A stretch of DNA of 64,000 nucleotides from JANMAT01 sp031359995. GTDB taxonomy: Bacteria; Actinomycetota; Acidimicrobiia; Acidimicrobiales; Ilumatobacteraceae. Shown one piece after another: positions 33,716 through 41,943 of the stretch. The stretch lies in assembly GCA_031359995.1 (NCBI GenBank), contig JANMAT010000225.1:8589-72588 (forward strand), given 5' to 3'. Positions within the stretch are counted from its first letter, which is position 1, and each line of letters opens with the position of its first letter. A program made the translations under genes and the position numbers. The notes beneath the pieces were generated by a model, which saw nothing but the letters and a program-made list of their open reading frames with translations, was not told where the DNA came from and did no database searches.

Positions 33716-34966
33716 TCAGGCGTCGGGGGCGAGGCGGGCCAGGGCGGCGGCGGCCTTGTAGGCCGCCTCGGCCGGTCCCATCTCGTCGGGGCGCAGCAGG
33801 TTGGCCATGATCCGCAGCACCCACTCCATGAGGGTGCGGCTGTGCATGCCCACCCGGGTCATCTCCCGCATGAGGGCGGGGCGCCCGATGATCTTGGCGA
33901 ACAGGCGGGCCACCTTGAAGTACTGGCCGTACTCGGCCTGAAGGCGGCCCTCGTAGGTGCCCAGCACGGTGGCGTCGCCGTCGACCAGGGCCTGGTGCAG
34001 GATCTCGGCGGCCAGCCGGCCGGTCTCGTAGGCGTAGTCGATGCCCTCGCCGTTGAACGGGTTCACGGTGCCGGCGGCGTCGCCGACCACCAGGTACGTG
34101 GGGCCGGCCTTGGGCCCGACCGAGCCGCCCATGGGCAGCTTGCCCGCCGTCGGCTTGCCGCACAGGCCCTCGGCCGACAGCTCCCAGTAATCGGGGGCGG
34201 TGGCCACGTACTCCTGCAGAGCGTGCGTGGTGTTCACGCTCTTGAAGTCGCGGAAGGTGGAGAGCAGGCCGAAGCCGACGTTCACGGTGCCGTCGCCGAC
34301 GGGGAAGATCCACCCGTACCCCGGCATGGGGTTGCCGTTGCGGTCCTTCACGTCGAGCGCCGATTCGATCCACGGGTCGGCGTGGCGGGGGCTGGTCCAG
34401 TAGCCGCGGATGGCGGTGCCGTAGGGCCACTCCCGCGTGCGGCTGGTGCCCAGGGCCCGGCCGAAGCGGCTGTTGGCCCCGTCGGCCACGACGACGTACT
34501 TGCTGCGGATCTCGGTGGTGCCCACGACGCCCTTGCGCTGGACGACGGCGCCGCGCACGAAGCCGCGGTCGAGCACGGGGTCGATGGCCTCGGTGCCCTG
34601 CAGCAGGGTGACGCCGGCCTGCACGGCGTGGTCGGCGACCAGCTGGTCCAGGTCGCGACGACGCACGACGTAGCCGTGGCTCGGGTAGATCGGGTGCTTG
34701 GGCCACTGCAGCTCGAGCGTCCGGCCGTGGGCGGTGGCCCGCAGCCCCTCGAAGCGGTGGTACTTGGTGAGGGCGTCGGCCAGGCCCATCTCCGTGAGCT
34801 GGTGGACGGCCCGGGGCGTGAGCCCGTCGCCGCAGGTCTTCTCACGAGGGAAGCTCTTGCGCTCGATCACGCAGACGTCGTGGCCTTCGCGCGCCAGCCA
34901 GTAGCCGGTGGCGGCGCCGGCGGGACCGCCACCGACCACCATGACGTCGTAGGTGCGTTCGTTCAT
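33716..34966 (-). CDS. Geranylgeranyl-reductase-family FAD oxidoreductase (MenJ-like)
   Basis: 416 residues. The N-terminal FAD motif is VMVVGGGPAGAATGYWLA; CVIERKSFPREKTCGDGLTP and the C-terminal VVGDAAGTVNPFNGEGIDYA are typical of the geranylgeranyl reductase group. In actinobacteria such enzymes saturate isoprene units of menaquinone (MenJ) or lipids. Its location next to cytochrome and complex I genes favours a menaquinone role, which is inferred. ATG 34966 is chosen because homologues start at this point (MNERTYDV). Confidence 0.87.
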   Translation of the reverse strand: MNERTYDVMVVGGGPAGAATGYWLAREGHDVCVIERKSFPREKTCGDGLTPRAVHQLTEMGLADALTKYHRFEGLRATAHGRTLELQWPKHPIYPSHGYVVRRRDLDQLVADHAVQAGVTLLQGTEAIDPVLDRGFVRGAVVQRKGVVGTTEIRSKYVVVADGANSRFGRALGTSRTREWPYGTAIRGYWTSPRHADPWIESALDVKDRNGNPMPGYGWIFPVGDGTVNVGFGLLSTFRDFKSVNTTHALQEYVATAPDYWELSAEGLCGKPTAGKLPMGGSVGPKAGPTYLVVGDAAGTVNPFNGEGIDYAYETGRLAAEILHQALVDGDATVLGTYEGRLQAEYGQYFKVARLFAKIIGRPALMREMTRVGMHSRTLMEWVLRIMANLLRPDEMGPAEAAYKAAAALARLAPDA

Positions 34967-35063
34967 GTCGGCGCGAGTCTGCCCGGGAAACCCGGCTTCA
35001 GCCCTGTCCGGCACCAGCGACGAGCGTCACCTGCTCCGGCGGAGGGATGCGGGACCGGTCGGA

Positions 35064-35876
35064 TCAGCCCGCGGCGGGCGTGGCGGCGGGCGTGGCGGCG
35101 GCGGCCGGTGACGGGATGGCCACGGCCGTGCTCACGTCGAGCTTGATGGCGTCGAAGCCACCGTCCTCGACGGCGGTCCAGTTGGGCGAATCGGCCGAGC
35201 ACCACGAGGTGAACTCGGCGGCGTACTTGGTCTCATCGTCCACGGACGACAGGCCGAAGCGCTCGTGGCAGATGACACCCAGGATCTCGGCGTCGGTGAG
35301 CTCGCCCGACCCCGAGGTCGACTTGCCACCCCAGAACGGCATGACGCCCTTGACGCCGCCGATGTGGGCGCCGCCCGTGCGGTCGGGCGGCGTGTAGGCC
35401 TTGCCCCGGTAGCCCGCAGTGCCGTTGTAGACGAAGCGGATCTGGTCGACGAGGTTCGGGAAGCTCTTGCGGGCCTCACCGGCGTACAGCGGGTAACCCA
35501 CGCCACCCGAGCCGTCGGCCGAGTGGCAGCTGGCGCACCGCGCGTAGACGGTCTGGCCGGCGGCCAGGGGGCCCACGACCTGCTTGGGCTGCTTGGTCAT
35601 GGCGTTCACGAAGAGGAACAGCCAGATGGGGAGCAGGGCCAGCACCGGCGAGACCCAGATCGGGATCTTGCGGCGGGACTGGGTTGCCACGACGTAGGCC
35701 GGCAGCTTGGGGGCCTCCACCCTGGGTGCCACCGGGGCGGCCGCCCTGGCCGGGACCGCCGCTGGTGCGGTGGTCGCCGGGGTGGCGCCGGGCGCGGCGT
35801 CGCCCGCCTCGCCGCCCGTCGCGGCGGAGCGGCGCTCACGGGAGCGCTTGAGCAGGTGCTCGGGGATCTCGGTCAC
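35064..35876 (-). CDS. Membrane-anchored monohaem cytochrome c
   Basis: 270 residues: a cytoplasmic N-terminus opening TEIPEHLLKRSRERR, an Ala/Pro-rich linker, one membrane helix (VSPVLALLPIWLFLFVNAM), then a class-I cytochrome c domain with the haem motif CASCH and a likely axial methionine in GVMPFWGG. GTG 35876 is supported by AGGAGA upstream and by the near-identical N-terminus of the subunit IV-like protein at 37890. It runs divergently from the cytochrome b6f-like operon and probably carries electrons from it. Confidence 0.85.
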   Translation of the reverse strand: MTEIPEHLLKRSRERRSAATGGEAGDAAPGATPATTAPAAVPARAAAPVAPRVEAPKLPAYVVATQSRRKIPIWVSPVLALLPIWLFLFVNAMTKQPKQVVGPLAAGQTVYARCASCHSADGSGGVGYPLYAGEARKSFPNLVDQIRFVYNGTAGYRGKAYTPPDRTGGAHIGGVKGVMPFWGGKSTSGSGELTDAEILGVICHERFGLSSVDDETKYAAEFTSWCSADSPNWTAVEDGGFDAIKLDVSTAVAIPSPAAAATPAATPAAG

Positions 35877-36025
35877 ACAGTTCTCCTGGCTACCAACCGC
35901 TGTCGGGGCGCGCACGCCCGGTGAGAACGATAGATGCTGACCCGCTCCCGCGGTGAATTCGGTGACCTTTGTCCGGTCCAGATGACCGTCCCGTGTCGAA
36001 TCCGCCGAACCGGGGCCGGGCTCGC

Positions 36026-36031
36026 TACGGT
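36026..36031 (+). promoter_or_regulatory. -10 element (TACGGT) in the cytochrome divergent region
   Basis: TACGGT ends 7 nt before a GTG at 36039 that opens a 47-codon frame. It could be the leaderless promoter of the cytochrome/complex I run. Confidence 0.35.
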
Positions 36032-36038
36032 ACGGGGC

Positions 36039-36182
36039 GTGCCCGACGCCCAGTGGACCGTCACCCCGACGGACGTCACCCTCGGCGGTGGGCGCGTGCC
36101 GGTCGGCACCGGAATGGCCCCAGCGTCAGACCCTCCGACTAGTGTTGTGATGAGTTTCACGAGCACGGAGCCGCCTGCGTGA
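36039..36182 (+). CDS. Possible 47-residue leader ORF before cytochrome operon
   Basis: Starting at GTG 36039 with a leaderless -10, this frame (VPDAQWTVTPTDVTLGGGRV and on) ends with a TGA overlapping GTG 36179 (GTGA), the coupling seen between many genes here. It has no recognised domain and the Rex-like operator lies inside it, so it may equally be chance. Confidence 0.3.
   Translation: MPDAQWTVTPTDVTLGGGRVPVGTGMAPASDPPTSVVMSFTSTEPPA
36145..36162. promoter_or_regulatory. Rex operator before the cytochrome/complex I operon
   Basis: TTGTGATGAGTTTCACGA matches the Rex consensus TTGTGAA-N4-TTCACAA at 12 of 14 arm positions with exact spacing. It lies 16 bp before the first structural gene and touches a TAGTGT (36140-36145). 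Rex would repress the operon when NADH is low and release it when NADH rises. Confidence 0.7.
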
Positions 36183-36658
36183 CCAACCTGGTATTCGCCC
36201 GCTACTTCATTCCAGGGCTGAACGTCGCCTTCCTCTTCTCGTTCATCGTCACCGCCTTCATGACGCTCGCGGTGATCCCCCTGGCCAAGCGTCGCCCCCT
36301 GGGCACGCCGCTGTCGTGGGGCGAGGCGATGGCCGCGGCGGTCTACAGCTTCTTCGTGATGTTCCTCGCCTACGGCGTGGTGCCGCACCAGTGGCTGAAC
36401 CACGCCGACTCCGAGCTGAACTGGCGGGCCGACCGCCTGGTGATCGGCCCGAAGATCGGCAACCTGCACCTGCTGCAGTACCCGCCGTTCGACCTCACCC
36501 GTGAGGTCTTCCGTGACATCATCGCCGCCGGCATCTACATCGTGTTCTTCGGCCTGCAGATCTACGTGTGGGTGTGGTGGCAGAAGCGCGGTACGAAGAA
36601 GTCGCCGGCCGGCGAGCTCACCTCGGCCTACGGCCGTCCCCTGGTGAAGAGGAGCTGA
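36179..36658 (+). CDS. Membrane protein, probable subunit of the b6f-like complex
   Basis: 159 residues with three hydrophobic helices (VAFLFSFIVTAFMTLAVIP, AAVYSFFVMFLAYGVV, IIAAGIYIVFFGLQIYVWVWW) and a conserved-looking amphipathic loop between. No cofactor motif. GTG 36179 has GGAG 8 nt upstream. Its place as first gene, 7 bp before a ferredoxin gene, suggests an accessory or anchor subunit of the cytochrome complex; I recognise no named family. Confidence 0.7.
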   Translation: MTNLVFARYFIPGLNVAFLFSFIVTAFMTLAVIPLAKRRPLGTPLSWGEAMAAAVYSFFVMFLAYGVVPHQWLNHADSELNWRADRLVIGPKIGNLHLLQYPPFDLTREVFRDIIAAGIYIVFFGLQIYVWVWWQKRGTKKSPAGELTSAYGRPLVKRS

Positions 36659-36665
36659 GCGCACC

Positions 36666-37079
36666 GTGGCTCGCACCGATGCGAACCCGCCGATGCCGGA
36701 CTGGTCCAGCCAGTACCAGCTCGTCGAGGTCGACGCCGACTACCTCGCCAAGGCCGTCAAGCCGAAGCAGTTCATCCACATCGATCAGTCCGAGTGCATC
36801 ATGTGCGAGGGCTGCGTCGACATCTGCCCGTGGAAGTGCATCCACATGGTCACCCCTGACGCGGTGGCCGAGTCGGTCAACACCGAGCTGCCGGGCGACG
36901 ATCCGTCCGACCATGTGATCTTCCTCATCGACGACGACGTCTGCACGCGCTGTGCGCTCTGCGTCGACAGGTGCCCCACCGGTGTGATCATCATGGGCAG
37001 GGCCGGCGCGCCGGCCAAGGGTGGGGACACCCACGCTCGCACCAACAACCACGGGTACGCGTACGGGATGCGGTTCTAG
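36666..37079 (+). CDS. Two-cluster 4Fe-4S ferredoxin
   Basis: 137 residues with two CxxCxxCxxxC sets: CIMCEGCVDICPWKC and CTRCALCVDRCP. The 18 or so residues between clusters and the extra C-terminal tail are longer than in the small bacterial ferredoxins. GTG start. Lying between a membrane subunit and cytochrome b, it could be a fixed electron-carrying subunit rather than a soluble ferredoxin; this is inferred from position. Confidence 0.88.
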   Translation: MARTDANPPMPDWSSQYQLVEVDADYLAKAVKPKQFIHIDQSECIMCEGCVDICPWKCIHMVTPDAVAESVNTELPGDDPSDHVIFLIDDDVCTRCALCVDRCPTGVIIMGRAGAPAKGGDTHARTNNHGYAYGMRF

Positions 37080-37087
37080 GAGGCACC

Positions 37088-37870
37088 ATGGCACGCACGA
37101 TGGATGACCCTCGCCCCGGCAGGAAAGATCGGGCCACCGCCCTGAAGGACTCCGTGCAGGGTTCACAGGCCTGGAACTCGATCTTCCGGCCGGGCTCGAT
37201 CTTCCGGAAGGGCTACACCGACAGCCCACGAAACCGGTCCTACGTGATCATGAACTCGGTGCTGTACCACCTGCACCCGGTGAAGGTGAAGCGCCACGCG
37301 GTCAAGGTGAGCTACACGCTCTGCCTCGGCGGCCTCAGCTTCTTCCTCTTCATCCTGCTGACGGTCACCGGCATCTTCCTCATGTTCTTCTACCGGCCCA
37401 CGGGTGTGGACGCGTGGAACGACATCTACCGGCTGCAGACCTCGGTCACGTTCGGCCTGTTGGTGAGAAACATGCACCGATGGGGCGCCCACCTGATGGT
37501 GCTCAGCGTGTTCCTCCACATGGCCCGCGTCTTCTACCACGGTGCGTACAAGCCGCCGCGCGAGTTCAACTGGGTCATCGGCGTCGTGCTGCTCATGCTC
37601 ACGTTGCTGCTGTCCTTCACCGGTTACCTGCTCCCGTGGGACCAGCTGGCGCTGTGGGCGGTGACCGTGGGCACGAACATGATGGGCTACACGCCCGTCT
37701 TCGGAAAACAGGTGAGATTCGTCTTGCTGGGCGGTGTGGAGATCGGACCGGAGACGCTCTTGCGCTGGTACGTCCTCCACGTGTTGATGCTGCCGTTCGT
37801 CATCGTCATCTTCATGGCCATCCACTTCTGGCGCGTCCGCAAGGACGGCGGCATCTCCGGTCCGCTGTGA
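37088..37870 (+). CDS. Cytochrome b6-type subunit (N-terminal half of cytochrome b)
   Basis: 260 residues, four membrane helices. Haem-ligand histidine pairs are NMHRWGAHLMVLSVFLHMAR and YVLHVLMLPFVIVIFMAIHF, each His-x13/14-His. The cysteine in TLCLGG aligns with the b6f cysteine (FYCLGG) that covalently holds haem c-n. Quinol oxidation occurs at the positive side with subunit IV and the Rieske protein. It is a split b6 rather than the fused QcrB of most actinobacteria. GGAGG lies just before ATG 37088. Confidence 0.92.
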   Translation: MARTMDDPRPGRKDRATALKDSVQGSQAWNSIFRPGSIFRKGYTDSPRNRSYVIMNSVLYHLHPVKVKRHAVKVSYTLCLGGLSFFLFILLTVTGIFLMFFYRPTGVDAWNDIYRLQTSVTFGLLVRNMHRWGAHLMVLSVFLHMARVFYHGAYKPPREFNWVIGVVLLMLTLLLSFTGYLLPWDQLALWAVTVGTNMMGYTPVFGKQVRFVLLGGVEIGPETLLRWYVLHVLMLPFVIVIFMAIHFWRVRKDGGISGPL

Positions 37871-37889
37871 CCGAGGAGGCAACGCACCC

Positions 37890-38690
37890 ATGACCGAGAT
37901 CCCCGAACACCTCCGCAAGCGGGCCGAAGCGGCCCGCCAGAAGGCCGAAGCCGATGCCGGCGCGGCCGCGGGCGGCGACGCCGCGGCGGCGACCGGAACC
38001 GACGCCCCGGCCGACCCGCGCATCCCCGCGGCGCTGCTCGAGCGCTCGAAGGCGGCCAAGGCCCGCGCCGCGGGCGGTGGGGCCGACGCCCCGGCCGCCG
38101 CGTCAGGCGGTGGTGCCATCGCCGTGGCCGACCGTCCGGGCGCGGTCGTCGCGTCCGCCGGTGGCGGTGGCGTGCCGGTCGGTGCCGGTCCCGGTGGTCA
38201 CACCCAGCGCCTCCTCACGGTGGTGAAGTCGGGTTCCATCCAGGACGTGAAGGCCAGCCCGGTCGACAAGGTCCACACGTGGCCCCACCTGCTGGTGGCC
38301 GAGTTCGTGGCTGCGCTGGCCTGCACGGGCTTCCTGCTGCTGTTCTCCACGTTCGTGCACGCCCCGCTGTTGCAGCAGGCCAACGTGAACCGCACGCCGA
38401 ACCCCTCCAAGGCGCCGTGGTACTTCCTGGGCCTCCAGGAGCTGCTCACGATGTTCCACCCCATGGTGGCCGGTGTGACCATCCCCGGCATGGGCCTCTT
38501 CGTGCTCATGCTGGCCCCCTATCTCGACAAGAACCCGTCGAACAAGCCGGAGGATCGGAAGTTCGCGGTCTCGCTCTTCACCGTCTTCCTCATGTTCTGG
38601 GCGGTGCTCGTCATCATCGGATCGTTCTTCCGCGGACCGGGGTTCAACTTCGTGTTCCCGTGGCGGGACGGCATCTTCTTCGAGCTGTGA
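37890..38690 (+). CDS. Subunit IV-like protein (C-terminal half of cytochrome b) with long N-terminal extension
   Basis: 266 residues. Residues 1-115 are a soluble Ala/Gly-rich extension beginning TEIPEHLRKRAEAARQK; the remaining part has three membrane helices with PNPSKAPWYFLGLQELL, the Qo-site region equivalent to the PEWY motif. It completes the quinol-oxidising site with the b6 subunit. The first residues match the start of the cytochrome c at 35876. It lies 19 bp after b6 and 7 bp before the Rieske gene. Confidence 0.88.
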   Translation: MTEIPEHLRKRAEAARQKAEADAGAAAGGDAAAATGTDAPADPRIPAALLERSKAAKARAAGGGADAPAAASGGGAIAVADRPGAVVASAGGGGVPVGAGPGGHTQRLLTVVKSGSIQDVKASPVDKVHTWPHLLVAEFVAALACTGFLLLFSTFVHAPLLQQANVNRTPNPSKAPWYFLGLQELLTMFHPMVAGVTIPGMGLFVLMLAPYLDKNPSNKPEDRKFAVSLFTVFLMFWAVLVIIGSFFRGPGFNFVFPWRDGIFFEL

Positions 38691-38697
38691 GGCATCG

Positions 38698-39561
38698 ATG
38701 AGCACAGGAGTAGTCATCGCCATCGTCGCTGTGGGGGTCGTGCTGATCGCCGGCCTCCTGGTGGCAACCCTTCGTCGCAACGACGCCCGACGCGGCGCCG
38801 GCTTCCTGTCACGCGAGACCGTGTCGCGCGACGATGCCGCCGCCGAGCCGGTCTCCGTGGCGACGGGTCGCGAGGTCGAGCGGGCCGCGGTCGTGTCCCG
38901 GTCCCAGGCGCTGGAGGCGGCTTCGAAGCTGCCACTCGTGCCGTACACCCCGCCGGACCCCGACGCCATCGGCGTCAGCCGCCGCCACTTCTTCAACATC
39001 TCGGCCATCACCCTCATGGGCATCGGCCTCGGCGGCTTCGGTGCTGCGTGCATCGCCTTCCTCTGGCCTCGGCTCGGAGGCGGCTTCGGCTCCAAGGTGA
39101 ACGCCGGCAAGGTCGACGACATCAAGGTCGCCATCCGGGCCAACAAGGGCTTCTTCTACCTGGCCGAAGGCCGCACGTGGATCACCGAGTTCCCGAAGGA
39201 AGGCCTGGAGAAGGCCAAGAAGATCTACTCGGCGTCGGTGCTCACCGGCATGGAAGCCGGTGTCGTGGCGCTCTACCAGAAGTGCCCGCACCTCGGCTGC
39301 CGTGTGCCGAACTGCACGACCTCACAGTGGTTCGAGTGCCCATGTCACGGCTCGCAGTACAACCGTGTCGGTGAGAAGAAGGGTGGTCCCGCCCCCCGTG
39401 GCATGGATCGCTTCCCGGTCACCATCACCGCTGACCGCTCCGTCGTGATCGACACGTCGGCCCCCATCCAGGGCCCGGCCATCGGCACGAACACCACCGG
39501 CCAGGAGGCCGAGGGTCCGCACTGCATCAACTCCGCCGGTGGCGGGGGAGGGAAGCACTGA
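38698..39561 (+). CDS. Rieske iron-sulfur protein
   Basis: 287 residues: a first membrane helix (VVIAIVAVGVVLIAGLLVA), a linker, a second helix after a SRRHFF motif that resembles Tat-type targeting (SRRHFFNISAITLMGIGLGG), then a Rieske domain with the cluster ligands in CPHLGC and CPCHGS. It transfers electrons from quinol to cytochrome c. The last base of its stop is shared with the next ATG. Confidence 0.93.
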   Translation: MSTGVVIAIVAVGVVLIAGLLVATLRRNDARRGAGFLSRETVSRDDAAAEPVSVATGREVERAAVVSRSQALEAASKLPLVPYTPPDPDAIGVSRRHFFNISAITLMGIGLGGFGAACIAFLWPRLGGGFGSKVNAGKVDDIKVAIRANKGFFYLAEGRTWITEFPKEGLEKAKKIYSASVLTGMEAGVVALYQKCPHLGCRVPNCTTSQWFECPCHGSQYNRVGEKKGGPAPRGMDRFPVTITADRSVVIDTSAPIQGPAIGTNTTGQEAEGPHCINSAGGGGGKH

Positions 39562-40625
39562 TGCTCGCCGTGAGCGATGCACCGCGCACGATCGCGTACG
39601 TGGTCGCGGCCATCGTCCTGTTCGGATGGCTGGTGTACGTCTTCAGCAACATCCGCAAGGGTCGTTCGGAAGCGGGCAGCGAGATCGAGCTCGCCCCGAA
39701 CCGCAAGCCCTACTACGAGGACGACGTCCTCGAGGGTCGTCGGCTCGAGCGGGTCCAGCTGCTGGGTCTGGCCTTCCTGCTCATCTCCGCCGTCGGCCTG
39801 CCGCTGTACTGGCTGGCCGAGCCCGGTCGTCAGGCCGGCGCCGTGAACGGCTACGAGAAGCGCTTCGCCTCGTGGGGCCGTGAGCTGTTCGCCCCTACGG
39901 CCGAAGGCGGCTTCAACTGCGCCGGCTGCCACGGCGGCTACGGCGCCAGTGGCGGTCAGGCCGACTGGACCATCACCGACACCACCACCGGCGAGATCAA
40001 GGCGGTCAAGTGGACCGCCCCCGCGCTCAACACCGTGCTGTACCGCTTCGACGAGTCCGAGGTCCGCTTCATCCTGGTGTACGGCCGGCCGTACTCGCCG
40101 ATGTCGCCCTGGGGTCTCGCCGGCGGCGGCCCGATGAACGACCAGCAGATCAACAACCTGATCGCCTACCTGAAGAGCGTTCAGCTCCCGCAGCAGGGGT
40201 GCACCAAGGACAAGCCCTTCTGCCAGCCCGTGGCGTCCAGCCTGAACGCCACCGATCAGGCCAAGGTGCAGGCGGCGGCCGAGACGGCCGTGACCGAGCG
40301 CCGGTACAAGACCTTGGGCGAGGCGCTGTTCAACCTCGACATCGCCGGCGGCTCGTTCGGCTGTGCGCGCTGCCACACGAAGGGCTGGAGCTACGGCGAC
40401 CCGCAGCTGTCGGCCGGTGGCGGCCTGGGGCCGTCGCTGACCAACGGTGCCGCCACCCGGGCCTTCCCGAACGCCGCCGACCAGGCCGCCTTCATCTGCT
40501 CGGGCAGCGAGCTCGGCAAGAAGTACGGCGCCCAGGGACAGGGCTCGGGCCGCATGCCCGGGTTCTGCGGGTTGCTCTCCGATGAGCAGATCAAAGCCAT
40601 CGTCGAATACGAGCGAGGACTCTGA
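39561..40625 (+). CDS. Membrane-bound dihaem cytochrome c
   Basis: 354 residues: two hydrophobic helices (IAYVVAAIVLFGWLVYVF and LLGLAFLLISAVGLPLYWLA) followed by two cytochrome c domains with haem motifs CAGCH and CARCH. It resembles dihaem c1-type subunits (QcrC-like) that accept electrons from the Rieske centre. It overlaps both neighbours by one base (TGATG), so subunits are translationally coupled. Confidence 0.88.
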   Translation: MLAVSDAPRTIAYVVAAIVLFGWLVYVFSNIRKGRSEAGSEIELAPNRKPYYEDDVLEGRRLERVQLLGLAFLLISAVGLPLYWLAEPGRQAGAVNGYEKRFASWGRELFAPTAEGGFNCAGCHGGYGASGGQADWTITDTTTGEIKAVKWTAPALNTVLYRFDESEVRFILVYGRPYSPMSPWGLAGGGPMNDQQINNLIAYLKSVQLPQQGCTKDKPFCQPVASSLNATDQAKVQAAAETAVTERRYKTLGEALFNLDIAGGSFGCARCHTKGWSYGDPQLSAGGGLGPSLTNGAATRAFPNAADQAAFICSGSELGKKYGAQGQGSGRMPGFCGLLSDEQIKAIVEYERGL

Positions 40626-41446
40626 TGCACCACCTGCTGGCCTTCGGGTGGTTCCCTGAGATCAAGGGCATCACCGTCGTCCTCATCGCCGTCGTGACGA
40701 TGATCGGCGGCGCCTACCTCATCCTCGCCACGAACGTCGGCGGCCGGCTCGGCCTGCTCGTCACCATGGCCGGCCTGTTCGGCTGGATGGCGAGCATGGG
40801 CCTCATCTGGTGGTCCTACGGCATCGGCCTCAAGGGCCGCGAGCCGTCGTGGAAGCCCAGGGAGATCGTCACCGCCGAGCTCTCGCTGGCCCGCACCGAT
40901 CAGGCCCGGGACCCGAACCTGCTCACCGCCACGGTCGAGCAGCGCGTCGACGGCTGGATCAGGCTGAAGGACGACGATCCCAAGCGCGGTCAGACGGTGG
41001 CGGCGGCCGACGAGGTCATCCAGACCGCCGGCATCTTCAAGGCCGCCGGCACCGACGGCGCCGAGTACCTGCCCACCGGGGTGTTCGACTACGGCGGCGC
41101 CCGCTGGCCCAACATCTCCTTCGACGCCGGCAAGTTCGGCAAGGTCAACTGGGACTACGTGGCCTTCTTCCACAAGCCGCACTACGCGGTCGTGGAGCTG
41201 CGGCCCACCGTCAAGCAGAAGACCGAGCCGGGCAAGGCGCCGCCCTCCGCCATCGTCGACGACAAGGCCCCGCCCCGCTACGTGGTGATGATCCGCGACA
41301 TGGGCTCGAAGCGGCAACCGTCGGTGTTCATCACCCTCGGGTCGAGCATCATCTTCATCATCCTCTGCTACATGCTCCACCAGCGCGACAAGATCGTGGC
41401 CGCCAACCGCTCGCGGGCCCTCGTGCCCGCCGGCGCCGGAGACTGA
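40625..41446 (+). CDS. Membrane protein with extracytoplasmic domain, cytochrome/complex I operon
   Basis: 273 residues: two to three hydrophobic helices near the start (ITVVLIAVVTMIGGAYLILA, GLLVTMAGLFGWMASMGLIW), a soluble middle of about 150 residues, and one helix near the end (VFITLGSSIIFIILCYML). No cofactor motif or named family recognised. It lies between the cytochrome c gene (1-bp overlap) and nuoA (11-bp gap), so it may be a lineage-specific subunit joining the two complexes. Confidence 0.65.
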   Translation: MHHLLAFGWFPEIKGITVVLIAVVTMIGGAYLILATNVGGRLGLLVTMAGLFGWMASMGLIWWSYGIGLKGREPSWKPREIVTAELSLARTDQARDPNLLTATVEQRVDGWIRLKDDDPKRGQTVAAADEVIQTAGIFKAAGTDGAEYLPTGVFDYGGARWPNISFDAGKFGKVNWDYVAFFHKPHYAVVELRPTVKQKTEPGKAPPSAIVDDKAPPRYVVMIRDMGSKRQPSVFITLGSSIIFIILCYMLHQRDKIVAANRSRALVPAGAGD

Positions 41447-41457
41447 GGCCGGGCTCC

Positions 41458-41925
41458 ATGGGCCAATACCTCCCCGTCCTCGCTCTCCTGGTGCTCGCCG
41501 CCCTGTTCGCCGCGGGGTCGTTCCTGGCCTCGGGCCTGCTGAGCAAGGCTCGGCCCACCTCGGCCAAGATCGCACCGTACGAGTGCGGCATCGTGCCGAG
41601 CCGTGAGCCGCCGGACCGCTTCCCGGTCAGCTTCTACCTGGTGGCGATGCTGTTCATCATGTTCGACATCGAGATCATCTTCCTCTACCCGTACGTGGTC
41701 GCTCATCGCGAACTGGGCGGCTACGGGTTGGCCGAGATCGCGTCGTTCTCGGTGGTCTTCTTCCTCGCCTTCGTCTACGTCGTGGCCCGCGGTGCTCTCG
41801 ACTGGGGTCCGGCCCAGCGGGCCCGGCGCCTCGACGCGGTGGTGTCGCCCGAGCGCACCACGACCAACACGGTTCGTCGGGTGGGCCTGGAAGGCCGCGA
41901 CGATCAGCCCGAACGGGCCGCCTGA
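41458..41925 (+). CDS. nuoA: NADH-quinone oxidoreductase subunit A
   Basis: 155 residues with three membrane helices and the NuoA hallmarks PYECGI and the acidic MLFIMFDIEIIFLYP segment. It is a membrane subunit at the junction with the quinone site. The C-terminal tail after the third helix is longer than usual. No separate promoter is visible; it is read from the cytochrome genes. Confidence 0.95.
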   Translation: MGQYLPVLALLVLAALFAAGSFLASGLLSKARPTSAKIAPYECGIVPSREPPDRFPVSFYLVAMLFIMFDIEIIFLYPYVVAHRELGGYGLAEIASFSVVFFLAFVYVVARGALDWGPAQRARRLDAVVSPERTTTNTVRRVGLEGRDDQPERAA

Positions 41926-41943
41926 GGCAAGGACGAACCCCAC

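Noticed and set aside
41447..41457. A separate promoter or Rex site in front of nuoA
   Set aside because: Only 11 bp separate it from the preceding gene and no operator-like sequence is present.
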